Under the pieces are notes generated by a model. It saw nothing but the letters and a program-made list of their open reading frames with translations, was not told the origin of the DNA and did no database searches. Position numbers and translations under genes: made by a program. This document shows positions 51,305 through 61,291 of a DNA stretch of 64,000 nt, in pieces. This DNA is from Diaporthe sp. PMI_573 (Eukaryota > Ascomycota > Sordariomycetes > Diaporthales > Diaporthaceae). Positions within the stretch are counted from its first letter, which is position 1; each line of letters opens with the position of its first letter. Where the stretch lies: contig JAJTUP010000072.1 in NCBI GenBank assembly GCA_021399435.1, forward strand, positions 1-64,000, given 5' to 3'.

Positions 51305-51676
51305 CATAACGCCGAGTTTTGGACAACTTCTCAGCTCACAAAGTTGGTCTTAATCCGGCCCCTCCTCCCAGCAATATCGTCGTACGCTTCCTCCCGAAGA
51401 ATATCACATCTCTCTATCAGCCACTGGACCAGGGGATTATTAACAACACCAAGCAATACTATCGTCGCTTTTCTTCAGCGGATTTGTCTTGATCTGGGCG
51501 AAGAAGAGAACCCCGTGAAGGCAGTGGACCTACGGAGAGCTATCATATGGCTGTTCCACAACTGGGTTGCAGATGTCAGGGACCCTACCATATAGAAATG
51601 CTGGCACAAGTATATACTATTGCAAAACCACGGCCGAGAGATTATAGTGCTAAGTCACAGAGAGGACGAGGGTTAG
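51305..51676 (+). pseudogene. Pogo/Tigger-type transposase C-terminal fragment
   Basis: One frame reads VLDNFSAHKVGLNP, NIVVRFLPKNITSLYQPLDQ and GIINNTKQYYRR, containing the second and third Asp blocks of DDE_1 transposases. After a one-base shift near 51470 the text continues RICLDLGEEENPVKAVDLRR, AIIWLFHNWVADV. It is a different family from the 18650-19739 relic. N-terminal parts are absent. Confidence 0.75.
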
Positions 51677-51697
51677 AGAGAGAAAGAGAATAATGAA

Positions 51698-53628
51698 CTA
51701 GGACGCCCATTCACTAGTCTGAGTTGCTAGGTCGCAAGCACTAATCCTGGTGGCCTCATTAACCAGCATCTCTCTCACAAGTGACTGGAGCTTAGTTTCT
51801 TTGCTGCTTTCTCCCGCGCCTTGAAGCTCATCGCGGCGGCGTCCAACAAGACCCAACCAATTTTGCATCGACATCACTGCCTCGGGTGCGTGCTGCTGGA
51901 TCGCATTCACGTTCCATCCTCGTTCCTTGTCTGGGAGACGGATGCGACGAAGCAGGTAGAGCATCACGACACCCAAGGAGAAGACATCCGCCAGAGGGCC
52001 CCGTCGTTTGTGTTGCAACCACTCAGGCGCCAAGTACCAGGGTGATCCGCCCCCGGCGTCGTAGGGCTCCAATTTCAAATTCCTCGAAAGTCCGAAGTCG
52101 ATAACGACAGCTTTAGCCCTGAGACCGCTCGTGGGATCGGCTGCACGGTAAAGGATATTCCCGGCCTTGATATCGTTATGGACGAGGCCCTGGCCGGAAA
52201 AGTAGGCCAGGGCGCTGGAGACATCCGCAAGTATGCGGCACGTATCATCGGTACTACCTTTGAAGAATCGCGCATTGGGTCCGGAGGGGAAACACCAGTG
52301 AGGAGTGGCAAGGTCGTGAGAATCTCGGTGCTCGATGATCAGAGCCAGCAGGCGAGAGTCAAATGCAAGGAGGTTCGCAATGCACGGCTGTCAGGTCTTG
52401 TCAGTGAACGTGCACGTGGTGGTATGGATCAATCTCGACGTTGGAAACATACATGTTGAAGGTCCCTGTGCGCTTGAAACTCTCGCTTCCAGCGTTTTAT
52501 GACGGCAGCAATGTCATATGGCTCAGTGGCGGTGATCTTGTGGAGCTTGACAGCAACAACCGCAGGCTGTGAGGACCCGTCCTTCCAAACTGCTTTGAAA
52601 ACATCCGCATAGTCGCCCCTTTTAAGGTATCGGTCGATGCGTTTGATGGAGTACTCGAGTTGGCCCGTGACACTGTCCACCATGTTCAAGGTCTGGTCCT
52701 CACCGAGTCCAATGCTGACCAAGATGTCAACGTCGACCACAGTAGGTCGGATAATAGTCTTCTGGTCCTGGGGCAAGGGACTCTCAGTAGCTCCTCTCAC
52801 AGCAACCCCCGAGGAGGGCTTGGATCTCTTGGATCTCTTGGAAGACGGAACTGGAAGCTCGGCTGCCCTTTTCGTGGCCTCGTCTTTAAGAAGAAGACGG
52901 TATCGGCGAGGGCGAAGGAGGAATTCCAAGACAGTTTCGTCGTCACGGAGTTGCCAACATCCCGGATATATAACAGCATACTGCCTCGGGGTTATCTCGA
53001 ACGCATCGAGCCCGTCCGGCCCGTACTCGAGAAAGAGCGAATCGTTGGTCTCGTTCTTGATGAGTACATCCTCCTTCCATGGGATGGGAAACATGGTGAC
53101 CTTAATGCGCCCGGCGTTGCAGGACCAACCTATCTCGGCGCGGCTGTGCATAGCCCCAAGTACACTTGGTTCGCCGGGAGCTTCAAAACGCACTTCCGCA
53201 GGCTGCTCAGCGTTGAGAGTAATGTGCGTATCTCCTTCAGGCTGCTGGAAGAGAACCCTTAGCTGAGGTGCCCGCTCCAGCTCCAGCTGGTGTAAAGGGA
53301 TCCTTTGCGGGATGGCATCGCGACACCGGTCTGGCACATCATCCTGAGAGTCTGTATTCCATTTGATGATGCCTTGCTCTCGAAGGCTGTCGAAATGCGA
53401 TTCGTTAAAGGCATTGGCTTCAGCCCCGTTAGTGTCATCTGTCCTAAGAGCGTCTGGGGTCCCAGCTATGCCCGAGGAACTCGACTTAATGATGCCTTGC
53501 TTCCGAAGCTGATCGAAATGTGACTCGTTGAAGGAGTTGGTCTCAGCTCCGTCGCTGTCGACTGTCCTGGGAGCATCCTGAATCCGAGCAGCCACTTTTG
53601 AGGCGAAACACCGAAGAAACAGATCCAT
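51698..53628 (-). CDS. Protein kinase-domain protein
   Basis: Two exons (53628-52453 and 52387-51698; intron GTATGT...CTGACAG) give 621 residues. The N-terminus carries a tandem pair of related segments (SFNESHFDQLRKQGIIK and AFNESHFDSLREQGIIK). The kinase domain starts near residue 330: LKRGDYADVFKAVW, VVAVKLHK (Lys), REFQAH (Glu), then GLVHNDIKAGNILY (HND instead of HRD, catalytic Asp kept), VVIDFGLSR (DFG) and SPWYLAPEWLQH (APE). It appears catalytically competent and cytosolic. The convergent partner is TE debris; the divergent neighbour begins at 54169. Substrate unknown. Confidence 0.88.
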
Positions 53629-54168
53629 ATGTTCATAAATACAACAGACAAGACAAGCAAGTTGCGGGAGATCGGCGGTGAGGGAATGGTAGAGCCAACA
53701 CTAACAGTTGCAAGAGCCACACCTCATTAATAAGGTAAACAGGAAAGGTTGCCACAGGCCCGGCTGCTACGTCCTCGCGAGGCTCGCGAGAGGACTGGCT
53801 GGAAGTGCCTCGCCAGGCGCGTACGTGGAGCCCCAGTCATCACACCAACGTGCACGGTCAGCCATTCCGTAGTAACATTTTGTGTGTGCGTGCTCACAAG
53901 CGTGCACAACACCGTTCTGCGCTGCAGGGTGGACTTGGCAAGGATGATGAGCCACTGAGGATTTCGCTTGGCGGTGAGTTCTGATCCACTCAGGCGCGCA
54001 GTGCACAGCCGATTCTAACCGCCAGAACCGCCCGACGACATCTCCTGTCTGCCAGAGCCTCAACGGCTTCTACCGGTATCCAATTTCGCTTCACTCCTCC
54101 ATCAAAGCACACCTCTCGTCAGACAGATCATCTGCATTCGAAACATCGACCCTTACCTTACACTGACT
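53629..54168. promoter_or_regulatory. Divergent promoter region
   Basis: 540 bp between the kinase (minus) and the next gene (plus); no gene is seen, and both promoters should lie here. Confidence 0.4.
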
Positions 54169-55500
54169 ATGGAGGACGACCTGGGTATCTTCCGGCCTGA
54201 GCATCCCGACTATTTCGCCCAGCACCCGGATCATCGCTGGGAGGCTGGGAAACTTGGACTGGATCTCGACGATGTGTTTACCACTCTTCCCAGAAAATAC
54301 AACATGATGGCTATTCCTATCCTTGACCGCGAATCGTTCCGGCTAGAAACACAAGACGTCTCGTCCATCGCCCGCAACCACGCCGAGTTTCACGAGCTGC
54401 TCCAGAGCCGACTGGAGGTGAGGCGGAAAGAACAGGTGAAAATGATGATGCACACACTCTCCTATCTCGCTTCCGATCCGGAGCAGATGGAGTTGCCTGA
54501 CCGGGCGGCCAGACATTGGGGGCATGCCATGCACATTGCCCGCTCAAAATCATTCGACTGCATCGTCCGTTTCCTTGCCGGCTTCCTCCGCGACGAGGAT
54601 CCCTCGGACAACATCGCGACTTTGGCCGCCGGCCAGGACGGCCACTCGACGCGCCAGACCGACGCAGCATCCCCCACCCAGAACAGCGGCAACGTCCCCG
54701 GCAGTCCGCCCTCCGAGATATTCTCACGGCGATCTTCCAATGGCTCGACCGCAGACAAGAGCTCAGCGTCAAGCACGGCTAGCAGTCCGCGGACGCCGAA
54801 AAGATCATTCACTCCAGCAACCCCGAGCCTCACCGACGACGACCAAGACGAAGATGAGGTACGACCGACCAAGAGGATACGATTCGCCGACGACATGGTG
54901 AAACCGAGGGCGGCATCGCCACCACGTCGGCCGGTATCAACCCGAGCCACACGAGCCCGGAAGGGCCAGCCAGCCCCAGTGCCTCAGCCTCCCGGGTCAA
55001 CTGTACCACCCACTATGATGGCTCCCTCCACTTCAGTGGGAGCACGGCCCAGTGCCGATGAAGCTAGCGGTGGCGATCCGTCCGAACGATGCGATAGCGT
55101 AAGCACGTCTCATCAAATACATCCGGGAAACAGCAGACAGCATTTGGTATATCTGGACGCGGAAGACGAAGGAAAGAACAACAACACAAGAAAGGCAAAG
55201 CACGACAAGGGACCTACTGGAGCCCAGGAGATTCGTCAGGGCAGCTGCCGTCCACAGCCTCGAAGGGGCAAACCGCAAGCTCACCAGCCACCACGCACTA
55301 AGCCCAGCAGCAAAATACAGAAGTCCACATCATCACGGCCCGACCAGAGAGCAACAAGGACGACAGCACAGGGCTCCCGCAGCAGAGGTGCCGTGCAGCT
55401 GACACGCTCCTCTCAACGGCTTACGCGGCGGAGTGGGCAAGGGAGCCGGTTCTTTCACGAGCTTGATTCACATGGCAAGGCTCGTTCAGTGGTGGCATGA
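54169..55500 (+). CDS. Hypothetical protein with conserved N-terminus and disordered C-terminus
   Basis: 443 residues, one exon. The first 150 residues are ordered and look conserved in Sordariomycetes-type hypothetical proteins (FRPEHPDYFAQHPDHRWEAG, LDLDDVFTTLPRKYNMMA, KSFDCIVRFLAGFL). The remainder is low-complexity Ser/Pro/Arg with basic clusters (RPTKRIRFADD) that could be nuclear-localisation signals. No enzyme motif. A nuclear role is possible but only inferred. Confidence 0.75.
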   Translation: MEDDLGIFRPEHPDYFAQHPDHRWEAGKLGLDLDDVFTTLPRKYNMMAIPILDRESFRLETQDVSSIARNHAEFHELLQSRLEVRRKEQVKMMMHTLSYLASDPEQMELPDRAARHWGHAMHIARSKSFDCIVRFLAGFLRDEDPSDNIATLAAGQDGHSTRQTDAASPTQNSGNVPGSPPSEIFSRRSSNGSTADKSSASSTASSPRTPKRSFTPATPSLTDDDQDEDEVRPTKRIRFADDMVKPRAASPPRRPVSTRATRARKGQPAPVPQPPGSTVPPTMMAPSTSVGARPSADEASGGDPSERCDSVSTSHQIHPGNSRQHLVYLDAEDEGKNNNTRKAKHDKGPTGAQEIRQGSCRPQPRRGKPQAHQPPRTKPSSKIQKSTSSRPDQRATRTTAQGSRSRGAVQLTRSSQRLTRRSGQGSRFFHELDSHGKARSVVA

Positions 55501-56182
55501 ACGTTAGGTACTTGTGCAGAGGAGAGTGTCTAATCCCAGGTCTCGATCTTCACACCAAGACCACTGCGCTCGGGACATACCCGTAAACCTGGCAGGGCCG
55601 GGGGCAGCGGGCAGTCTTGACGCGGTGCGGTGGGGAAAGCTCTACTTCGGTGCTGTGATGGCATTCCTCACGGGCATGGTCGTTAATCTGACAGGGTCAG
55701 AGGCAGCGACGTAGCCTAGGTGGAATCGATACAGAAGGAAAGTTTCGCGGGCATGGTCGTTATCCTAGCAGGGCTGGGCGCAGCGGCGTAGCTTACCTGA
55801 CTTTACCTACGGTAGGGCGAGTTCTACGGATTTGGTTGGTGGTTGATGACCGAGGGATTAGGCATTTCCCTACACGTCTACCATGAGAGCTAGAAGCCAG
55901 AGGCCAGTGGAAACCAGATGATGATGATATCCCCTATCGAAGACTTTATCACAAACGTTGGGAATTCCTTGGACGTATATATGCCGACGGGAACCCACAT
56001 TCAACCAATCTTATCTTAGATAGCTTCCCGCCATCGGACCGCTTATATCTTTCGTTAACAGCCTGGACGACGACTGGATTCCCACGAGGCCTGTATACAA
56101 CGGTAGCCACGTATATGAATTATCAAAGAGATTTGGTAGGCAAGGGGCGTTCGTTTTACAGGGCATTCATAGCCCGCCATCC
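55501..56182. repeat. Intergenic with three diverged repeat units
   Basis: Three imperfect copies of a roughly 45-bp unit (GGGCATGGTCGTTAATCTGA-like followed by CAGGG...GCAGCG) start near 55573, 55673 and 55749. No gene is seen in the rest. Confidence 0.4.
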
Positions 56183-57211
56183 TCACTCTTCCACAATGAA
56201 CAGGTCATGCTTCCTATGCAGCCTCTGACAAACCTCGCTAAAGTCCGGTTCGTTCTCCGGCGTCATTATGCCATGCCTAACCAAATACGCTAGCCACACC
56301 ATTGCCCGATTCGGCACAAACTCGCCCTCCATCAGCGCGGCTTTGACATTGTCCAGCGTCATGGGTGTAAATCGCTCGACCTCGTCATTGCCCGGTTGGG
56401 GGATCACCTCCCTACCAAACTCCATCTCGTACAAATACGAGATTATGTGCTGGCAGCCAGGTTTGCCCCTGCTGGTGATAGACATCTGGTACGAGATCGT
56501 GCCGCACGCGGCGATCTTTGCTATCGTATACTCCTTGGGAACAGAGGCTTCAACGGCAATCTTGCGCACCATGCAGTCTAAAGGCCACTCCCCGGACCGG
56601 ACAACCCCCGCGACGGTGCTGTCAAGCTTGTTAGGCACCGTCAGCTTTGTCGCCGAGCGCTTCGGGACCCAGTACTTGGTGTCGTTCCCATCCCTCACAA
56701 ATCCGATCATGTGGGCGCTGAAGCTCACGACGCCGAAGGGGTCGAGGCCGCTGCGGTCCATGTCGAGCACGTGTTCACCCTCGGACGACACGATTCGCAG
56801 GTTTTCGTTGTAGAACTTTCGAGGCTTCGTCGGCGCGCCCTCATCTACCGCGCTCAACAGCATATCGCGCATGACCTGAGTCCGCTCCTGGAAGGTACGC
56901 GTCCGCACCATGGTGAGTAGACGCCGCTCGCTGTTAACATTCCAGCTTTGAGATAAATTGAGCCCTTGTACGATGGATTTATGCATATATCCGAAGGGCT
57001 TAGGGTAGCCCTCAATCATGAAATAGTAGTAATCCTGCATCCAGGCCTTGTATGCGGCCGGATTTTGGGGGTAGTATGGCCACCTGCGGCGTGTTAACGT
57101 TAGCTAATCACTTATAAACTACTATCGGTCCACCAAGGCACAGTGCATGCAGGGGACTCACGTGTCGACCAGCTTAACGAGCGCTAAACCGCTGAAAACT
57201 TTCGACGACAT
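56183..57211 (-). CDS. DUF4743/Nudix-domain protein with degenerate Nudix box
   Basis: Exon 1 57211-57162 (starting MSSKVFSGLALV) and exon 2 57083-56183, intron GTGAGT...CGCAG, total 316 residues. The N-terminal half matches the DUF4743 module of Tnr3-type, thiamine-pyrophosphokinase-related Nudix proteins (WPYYPQNPAAYKAW, EGYPKPFGYMHKSIVQGLNL). The Nudix part has KLDSTVAGVVRSGEWPLDCM followed by VRKIAVEASV, where an intact box has REAxEE; the REUXEE glutamates needed for metal binding are largely lost. TEs do not interrupt it. It may bind rather than hydrolyse a nucleotide-type ligand, or it may be decaying. Confidence 0.85.
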
Positions 57212-57884
57212 TCTGTAACACGTCTGCTTCGCAGCGAGATTCCAAGCAACTTCAGTTGTTTCTTGTCAGAGTACCGAAAAGGTGGAGATGTCGGACGAGG
57301 TCGCGCCGACCCAGCGCGAGGCACGTGACTGGAACCAGTGAGGCCACCTTGCGACCCCGCAGTGGGGACTCGTTCCCGTGCCAAGTCTCGTGAGCGGCGA
57401 TAACAACAGGTTTGGTGGGATGACTAATCCCTTGCGCTTTGTCCTACCCCGCCCTTCCTTCGCTTCAGAGGGAAGGGGTAGTGCAGATTTTAGAGTTTCG
57501 TTTCTTCACTCAACTTCGCGTACGGACCGTAAGAAGCTGTTCCAACAATCCAGTCGTTTGCGGTCAGTTTTACGCTGTAAAGAGCCTCTCCAAACATACG
57601 CTCGCCGTCCTGATGTGAGGGCAGAGCTAGCCTCTGTCACGGCCAGCGCGAGATGCAGCATGGGAGCTGGGTCTATTGGCGCTATCAACGAATATTCTAA
57701 GCTAAGGAGAAAGAAGGAAAAAGGGAGAGCGAAGCTCATGCGATCCCTGGACTGCGTAAAAGTCTTGACGCGACTGTGGGGCTCAGGGTTAGGGCCTTGT
57801 GACGGCCAGGGCTTGCTTGGCCGTGGCTGCCGTCACAGCCTCCGGGTCTCTCGAGCTTCTTCCGAGGGTGCTGGAGTCTGTCAA
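57212..57884. other. Unassigned stretch
   Basis: A 169-codon frame at 57378-57887 is Arg/Ser-rich and unrecognised; another frame runs into the hAT sequence from 57799. I do not call a gene. Confidence 0.35.
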
Positions 57885-58794
57885 TAACCCTCACTTCTGG
57901 ATACGCCTAGAGACTGTTTTGGCTATAATTAAGCCTGTCAGCAGTCGTCAGCATGCCTCAGAAGCCGATCGGGATCACATCGGCCATGTGATTCCGCGTT
58001 GGCTGGAGATTAAAGCAGAATGGAAAGCACTTGACGATTCTCAGCAACATAAAGACGTGAATTTCAGCGAGCTGTATTCCGTATGGTTAAACCGGATGGA
58101 TAAACAGACATATGATATTCATTATGCAGGATTTGCATTAAGGCCTGACACAGTCGGGACTAAGCTTGAAGAACAGCTGATGATGAAAGTGCTTCGGTTC
58201 TTTAAGTCAGCAGTCAATCCTGCTGACTACCTTCATGTTGTTCGAGAATTTAACCACTTCCGAGCACAATCGGGCGGCCAGTTTGCTGCGGGAGGCTTAG
58301 TCTATTCAAAAGAATGGACGCCATTAGATGCTTGGATGCTTCTTGATAACCAGGGCAGCAAGCTGGCTACACTTGCTGTCCGAATCTTTGGAACCATAGC
58401 CAATTCAGTTCCCTCAGAGAGATCATTCTCGGCGGTTAACTTCCTCCACAGCAAGGCACGCAACAGGCTCACACCAGCCAACGCTGACAAGTTGGCGTTC
58501 ATCTACATGAACGAACGGGTGCTAGAGAGGATAACACAGTCTCAGAATCAACCTCTTGATCATCGCAATGAGGTTGATTCTACGGTGGTTAGCTGGGAAG
58601 ATTTGACAGAAGACGGTTGGCTTACTCTCGAAGATACGTATATGGAAATCCATTGCGCATCAAGTCTGGAAGTTGACGCTGTTATCGGCGAGTTCACTCA
58701 CCAACCCGCCTCCGACGGAGAAGAGGCAGTTGTGGACACATTTGAGGTCCAAGATGGGTCAGAGAGCGAAGGAACGGGGGAAAAGTTGACCTAA
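57885..58794 (+). pseudogene. hAT transposase C-terminal half
   Basis: Reads ESVNNPHFWIRLETVLAIIK, SSRQHASEADRDHIGHVIPR, MMKVLRFFKSAVNPADYL and the dimerisation domain TLAVRIFGTIANSVPSERSF, SAVNFLHSKARNRLTP, then an acidic tail (WEDLTEDGW) to a stop at 58792-58794. No stops interrupt it, but the BED finger and the first half of the RNase H core are gone, so it is a truncated transposase. Confidence 0.8.
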
Positions 58795-58857
58795 TTTGGC
58801 TTGGTTATTTGTATTATATGACCCTTGGGCAGCTTCATATACGGGTAGTTATATTGC

Positions 58858-58938
58858 AATAAAAAGCGCGCTTTTTATTCGGAATAAAAAGCTGCTTCAT
58901 TATAATAAAAAGCAGTTTAATACACATGTGTATTAAAC
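58858..58938. repeat. Two perfect palindromes in a hAT terminus
   Basis: A 22-bp palindrome (58858-58879, centre AGCGCGCT) and a 24-bp palindrome (58915-58938, centre CACATGTG) are separated by further AATAAAAAGC half-sites. They probably bind the transposase or form cruciforms near the end of the element. Confidence 0.85.
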
Positions 58939-59245
58939 ACGTGCCCATCCCTACTTAGCATGGCCGCTGGTGAGTAAGGTTGCCTCTGCCGGGGTTTTGG
59001 ATTTGCACTAGCATGACCTGCGACGAGGGAAACATGCACCGCCACGACTCAACCTGAGACAGGAAACACATGTGCAGGTGGGAGAAATCACAAGCAGCGA
59101 GACTTATATCACCAGCCGATGTCCGTCTGGCTTTCGGATGGCAAGCTTCACATTTCATCAAGTCAAAGTCAAATCGCGGGCCGTCCATCTGATTTCCTCT
59201 CCCAACACTCGCTTCATTGCAACCACTGCAACCACTGCAACCACC

Positions 59246-59411
59246 ATGTCTTGCTCTTGGGGAATAATAATCTTCGCCGCCCTCTTCGGCATCACCTCGG
59301 CAGCACCTTCATTACTCCCTCGCCAGGCTGCGACAACACAATTGACATTTACCGGTGCGGGGGCTGCCTTCAGTGTGAATGCCCCTGTAGACGGGAGCGC
59401 TGTTACACTAA
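59246..59411 (+). CDS. Secreted-protein first exon (partial)
   Basis: ATG at 59246 opens a classical signal peptide (SWGIIIFAALFGITSA, cleavage after SAAP likely) followed by LLPRQAATTQLTFTGAGAAF and SVNAPVDGSAVTL, resembling small secreted Ascomycete proteins. A GTAAGT donor follows at 59412. I could not find a convincing second exon within 60 kb, so the gene may be truncated. Confidence 0.5.
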
Positions 59412-59625
59412 GTAAGTCGTCCCAATGGGTCTAGGTTGTACCGGCGTCGGCGTCATCTTCGTGGGCCTAAGCGAGCGCACGTATTGGCATCCTGCACTCG
59501 GGCGAGTGCGCGAGGGACGGCGGCATGTCATGGCGACCGACCTCCTGGGGCGGAACCCCGCCTCTGCTCGCCATAACGCGGCTTAACCCACTGGCTCACA
59601 GCCTGCACACTTATAGCTACCTACC
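59412..59625. other. Possible intron/intergenic
   Basis: No coding continuation of the signal-peptide exon can be recognised here. Confidence 0.35.
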
Positions 59626-59918
59626 TTGAGAGCGCCATCCAACTCTAATGCCCAAGTCGAGCCTAAGCAAATCGACTGCCTGACTTGCGCCTTCCTCGCC
59701 GGAACAGACACACTGGAAACTTACACATCAGCGCGCACTACAGGCAACGAAACTGTCAACTGTCAACATGTCCAACCCCTCCCCCCCACCGACCCAAATG
59801 TTACTGCTTCCCAGGGCAATGATACTGGTATGCCCATCCCCGTCCTTGTCCAACGCAATACGACGCGAACATGCTCTCTGCCTCTTGACCGAAACACTGC
59901 CCGCAGGATCTCTTCTGT

Positions 59919-60905
59919 ATGGCCTCATATTGTCGGCTGACCTTTTATGTCTCTTCAAACCACATAGAGGCTTCCGTCATAACCGTGAACACCAAGACGT
60001 CAACCGCAAATTTCCCTCCTTCCAAGACCGATAAGCCCCGTCCTCACGCTTGTGCCACTTGTGCCCGAGCATTCACTCGCTTGGAGCACCTCAAGAGACA
60101 TGAAAGGTGCCATACCAAAGAGAAGCCATTCGAGTGCCCAGACTGCAAACGCCGCTTCGCCAGACAGGACCTCCTCCTCCGTCACCGGCAGAAGCTGCAC
60201 CATTTCATAGCACCGTCGGCTCGTCTTTCCAACCACCATGAGGGCGCGAGCGGTGTCACTATCGGCCAACCTCACGCTCGCAAGAACAGCACCGCCGGGC
60301 CGATCCACACTGCTCCTCTGAGCCCGGCACCACTGTGGCCAGGGGCTAACAACATCAGCGTTCTGGACAGCGCCGCAATGGCCGAAAGAGTCAATGCCGG
60401 AGTTGCCCTCATGCATCCGCCCCCTAGCCGCCACGACAGCCTCATTGGCCCACCCTTCCACGTCATTCACGGCCAGAGTTATGAAATGTCGTCGGTCATT
60501 GGCGACTCGGGCAGGCAACATGGACTTATAAAGATGGAGACCAACGGCTTTAGCTACGACCAGAGCCTCCGCACTGCGCCTACCAATGTCGTTTTGCGCG
60601 AAGGTTTTACGCATGACCTCTTCGGGTCCCCGAAAATCTCTGCCCAGGCCCTCCATGTCGGCATTGATCAGCAGTCCATCGGCATTGATCTGATTCTTCC
60701 CTCCTTCCACGACCTGCCGGACCTGTCATCCCAAGCCGCTGAGTTTAGAGTGGAGGACCTCAGCAAAGATGGCCAAAATAACCTTCAGTCGCGCGCAAGT
60801 GGCCAGGGCTTGCCGCCCGATCGCCCAGGTTTGCTCGTGGAGTCACAGGATCAGATGTGGGCTGACTGGCAGGACGAATCGCAAACAATGTCGGATGATC
60901 TCTAA
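59919..60905 (+). CDS. C2H2 zinc-finger transcription factor (AmdX/Adr1-like)
   Basis: Two adjacent C2H2 fingers, CATCARAFTRLEHLKRHERCH and CPDCKRRFARQDLLLRHRQKLH, separated by TKEKPFE, as in AmdX/Adr1-type regulators. The rest is disordered with Pro/Ser-rich and acidic C-terminal parts (QMWADWQDESQTMSDDL). A probable intron 59828-59967 (GTATGC...CATAG) joins an upstream coding stretch ending NVTASQGNDT in frame to EASVITVNT, so the true start is farther left and the 59919 start is arbitrary. Expected to be nuclear and to control metabolism genes; targets unknown. Confidence 0.78.
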   Translation: MASYCRLTFYVSSNHIEASVITVNTKTSTANFPPSKTDKPRPHACATCARAFTRLEHLKRHERCHTKEKPFECPDCKRRFARQDLLLRHRQKLHHFIAPSARLSNHHEGASGVTIGQPHARKNSTAGPIHTAPLSPAPLWPGANNISVLDSAAMAERVNAGVALMHPPPSRHDSLIGPPFHVIHGQSYEMSSVIGDSGRQHGLIKMETNGFSYDQSLRTAPTNVVLREGFTHDLFGSPKISAQALHVGIDQQSIGIDLILPSFHDLPDLSSQAAEFRVEDLSKDGQNNLQSRASGQGLPPDRPGLLVESQDQMWADWQDESQTMSDDL

Positions 60906-61291
60906 ATCGACGACCTTGAGGGGACCCAATTTGATGGTTCCTGGGTATGAAAATCATCAGAGACCGCCCAAATCGCAGAATCTTGCTGGCCCAGACTGCA
61001 TACATTGAGAAGATCGCCAAACTGGTTAATAAAAGAAATCTCTCACACAATGTCTCCATGCTATTTCGATACCACAATTGATTATAAAGAATAAGGCCAA
61101 ACTGATGCAAAGTGTGGTGGGAATTTGTTGTTATATTGAAAGCTTAAAATAAGAAATTAAATAACAATTATTTGTTAGTAGTTACAGTTCAGCATATGGG
61201 ATAATCTATAATATAAATACCCTGCGATGAGGCAATGGTTAATTCTGGGCCCAAATAAGTTTCTTTTCTTCCTATTCGATAGTAGCACATT
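60906..61291. other. Intergenic
   Basis: AT-rich; no gene seen. It should contain the promoter of the ferric reductase-like gene and the 3' end of the zinc-finger gene. Confidence 0.4.

Larger units (their letters stand above)
57885..58953 (+). mobile_element. hAT element (fourth family), C-terminal half and 3' end
   Basis: From about 57885 the sequence is hAT (coding to 58794), followed by a subterminal region with two perfect palindromes and a terminus reading ACGTGCCCATCCCTA, the reverse complement of TAGGGATGGGC-type hAT ends, at about 58953. The left half is missing. Confidence 0.75.

Noticed and set aside
52637..53266. Two long plus-strand frames opposite the kinase gene
   Set aside because: Antisense shadows of the first kinase exon; Ser/Arg-rich without domains.
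60000..60710. 236-codon minus-strand frame
   Set aside because: Antisense to two clear C2H2 zinc fingers.
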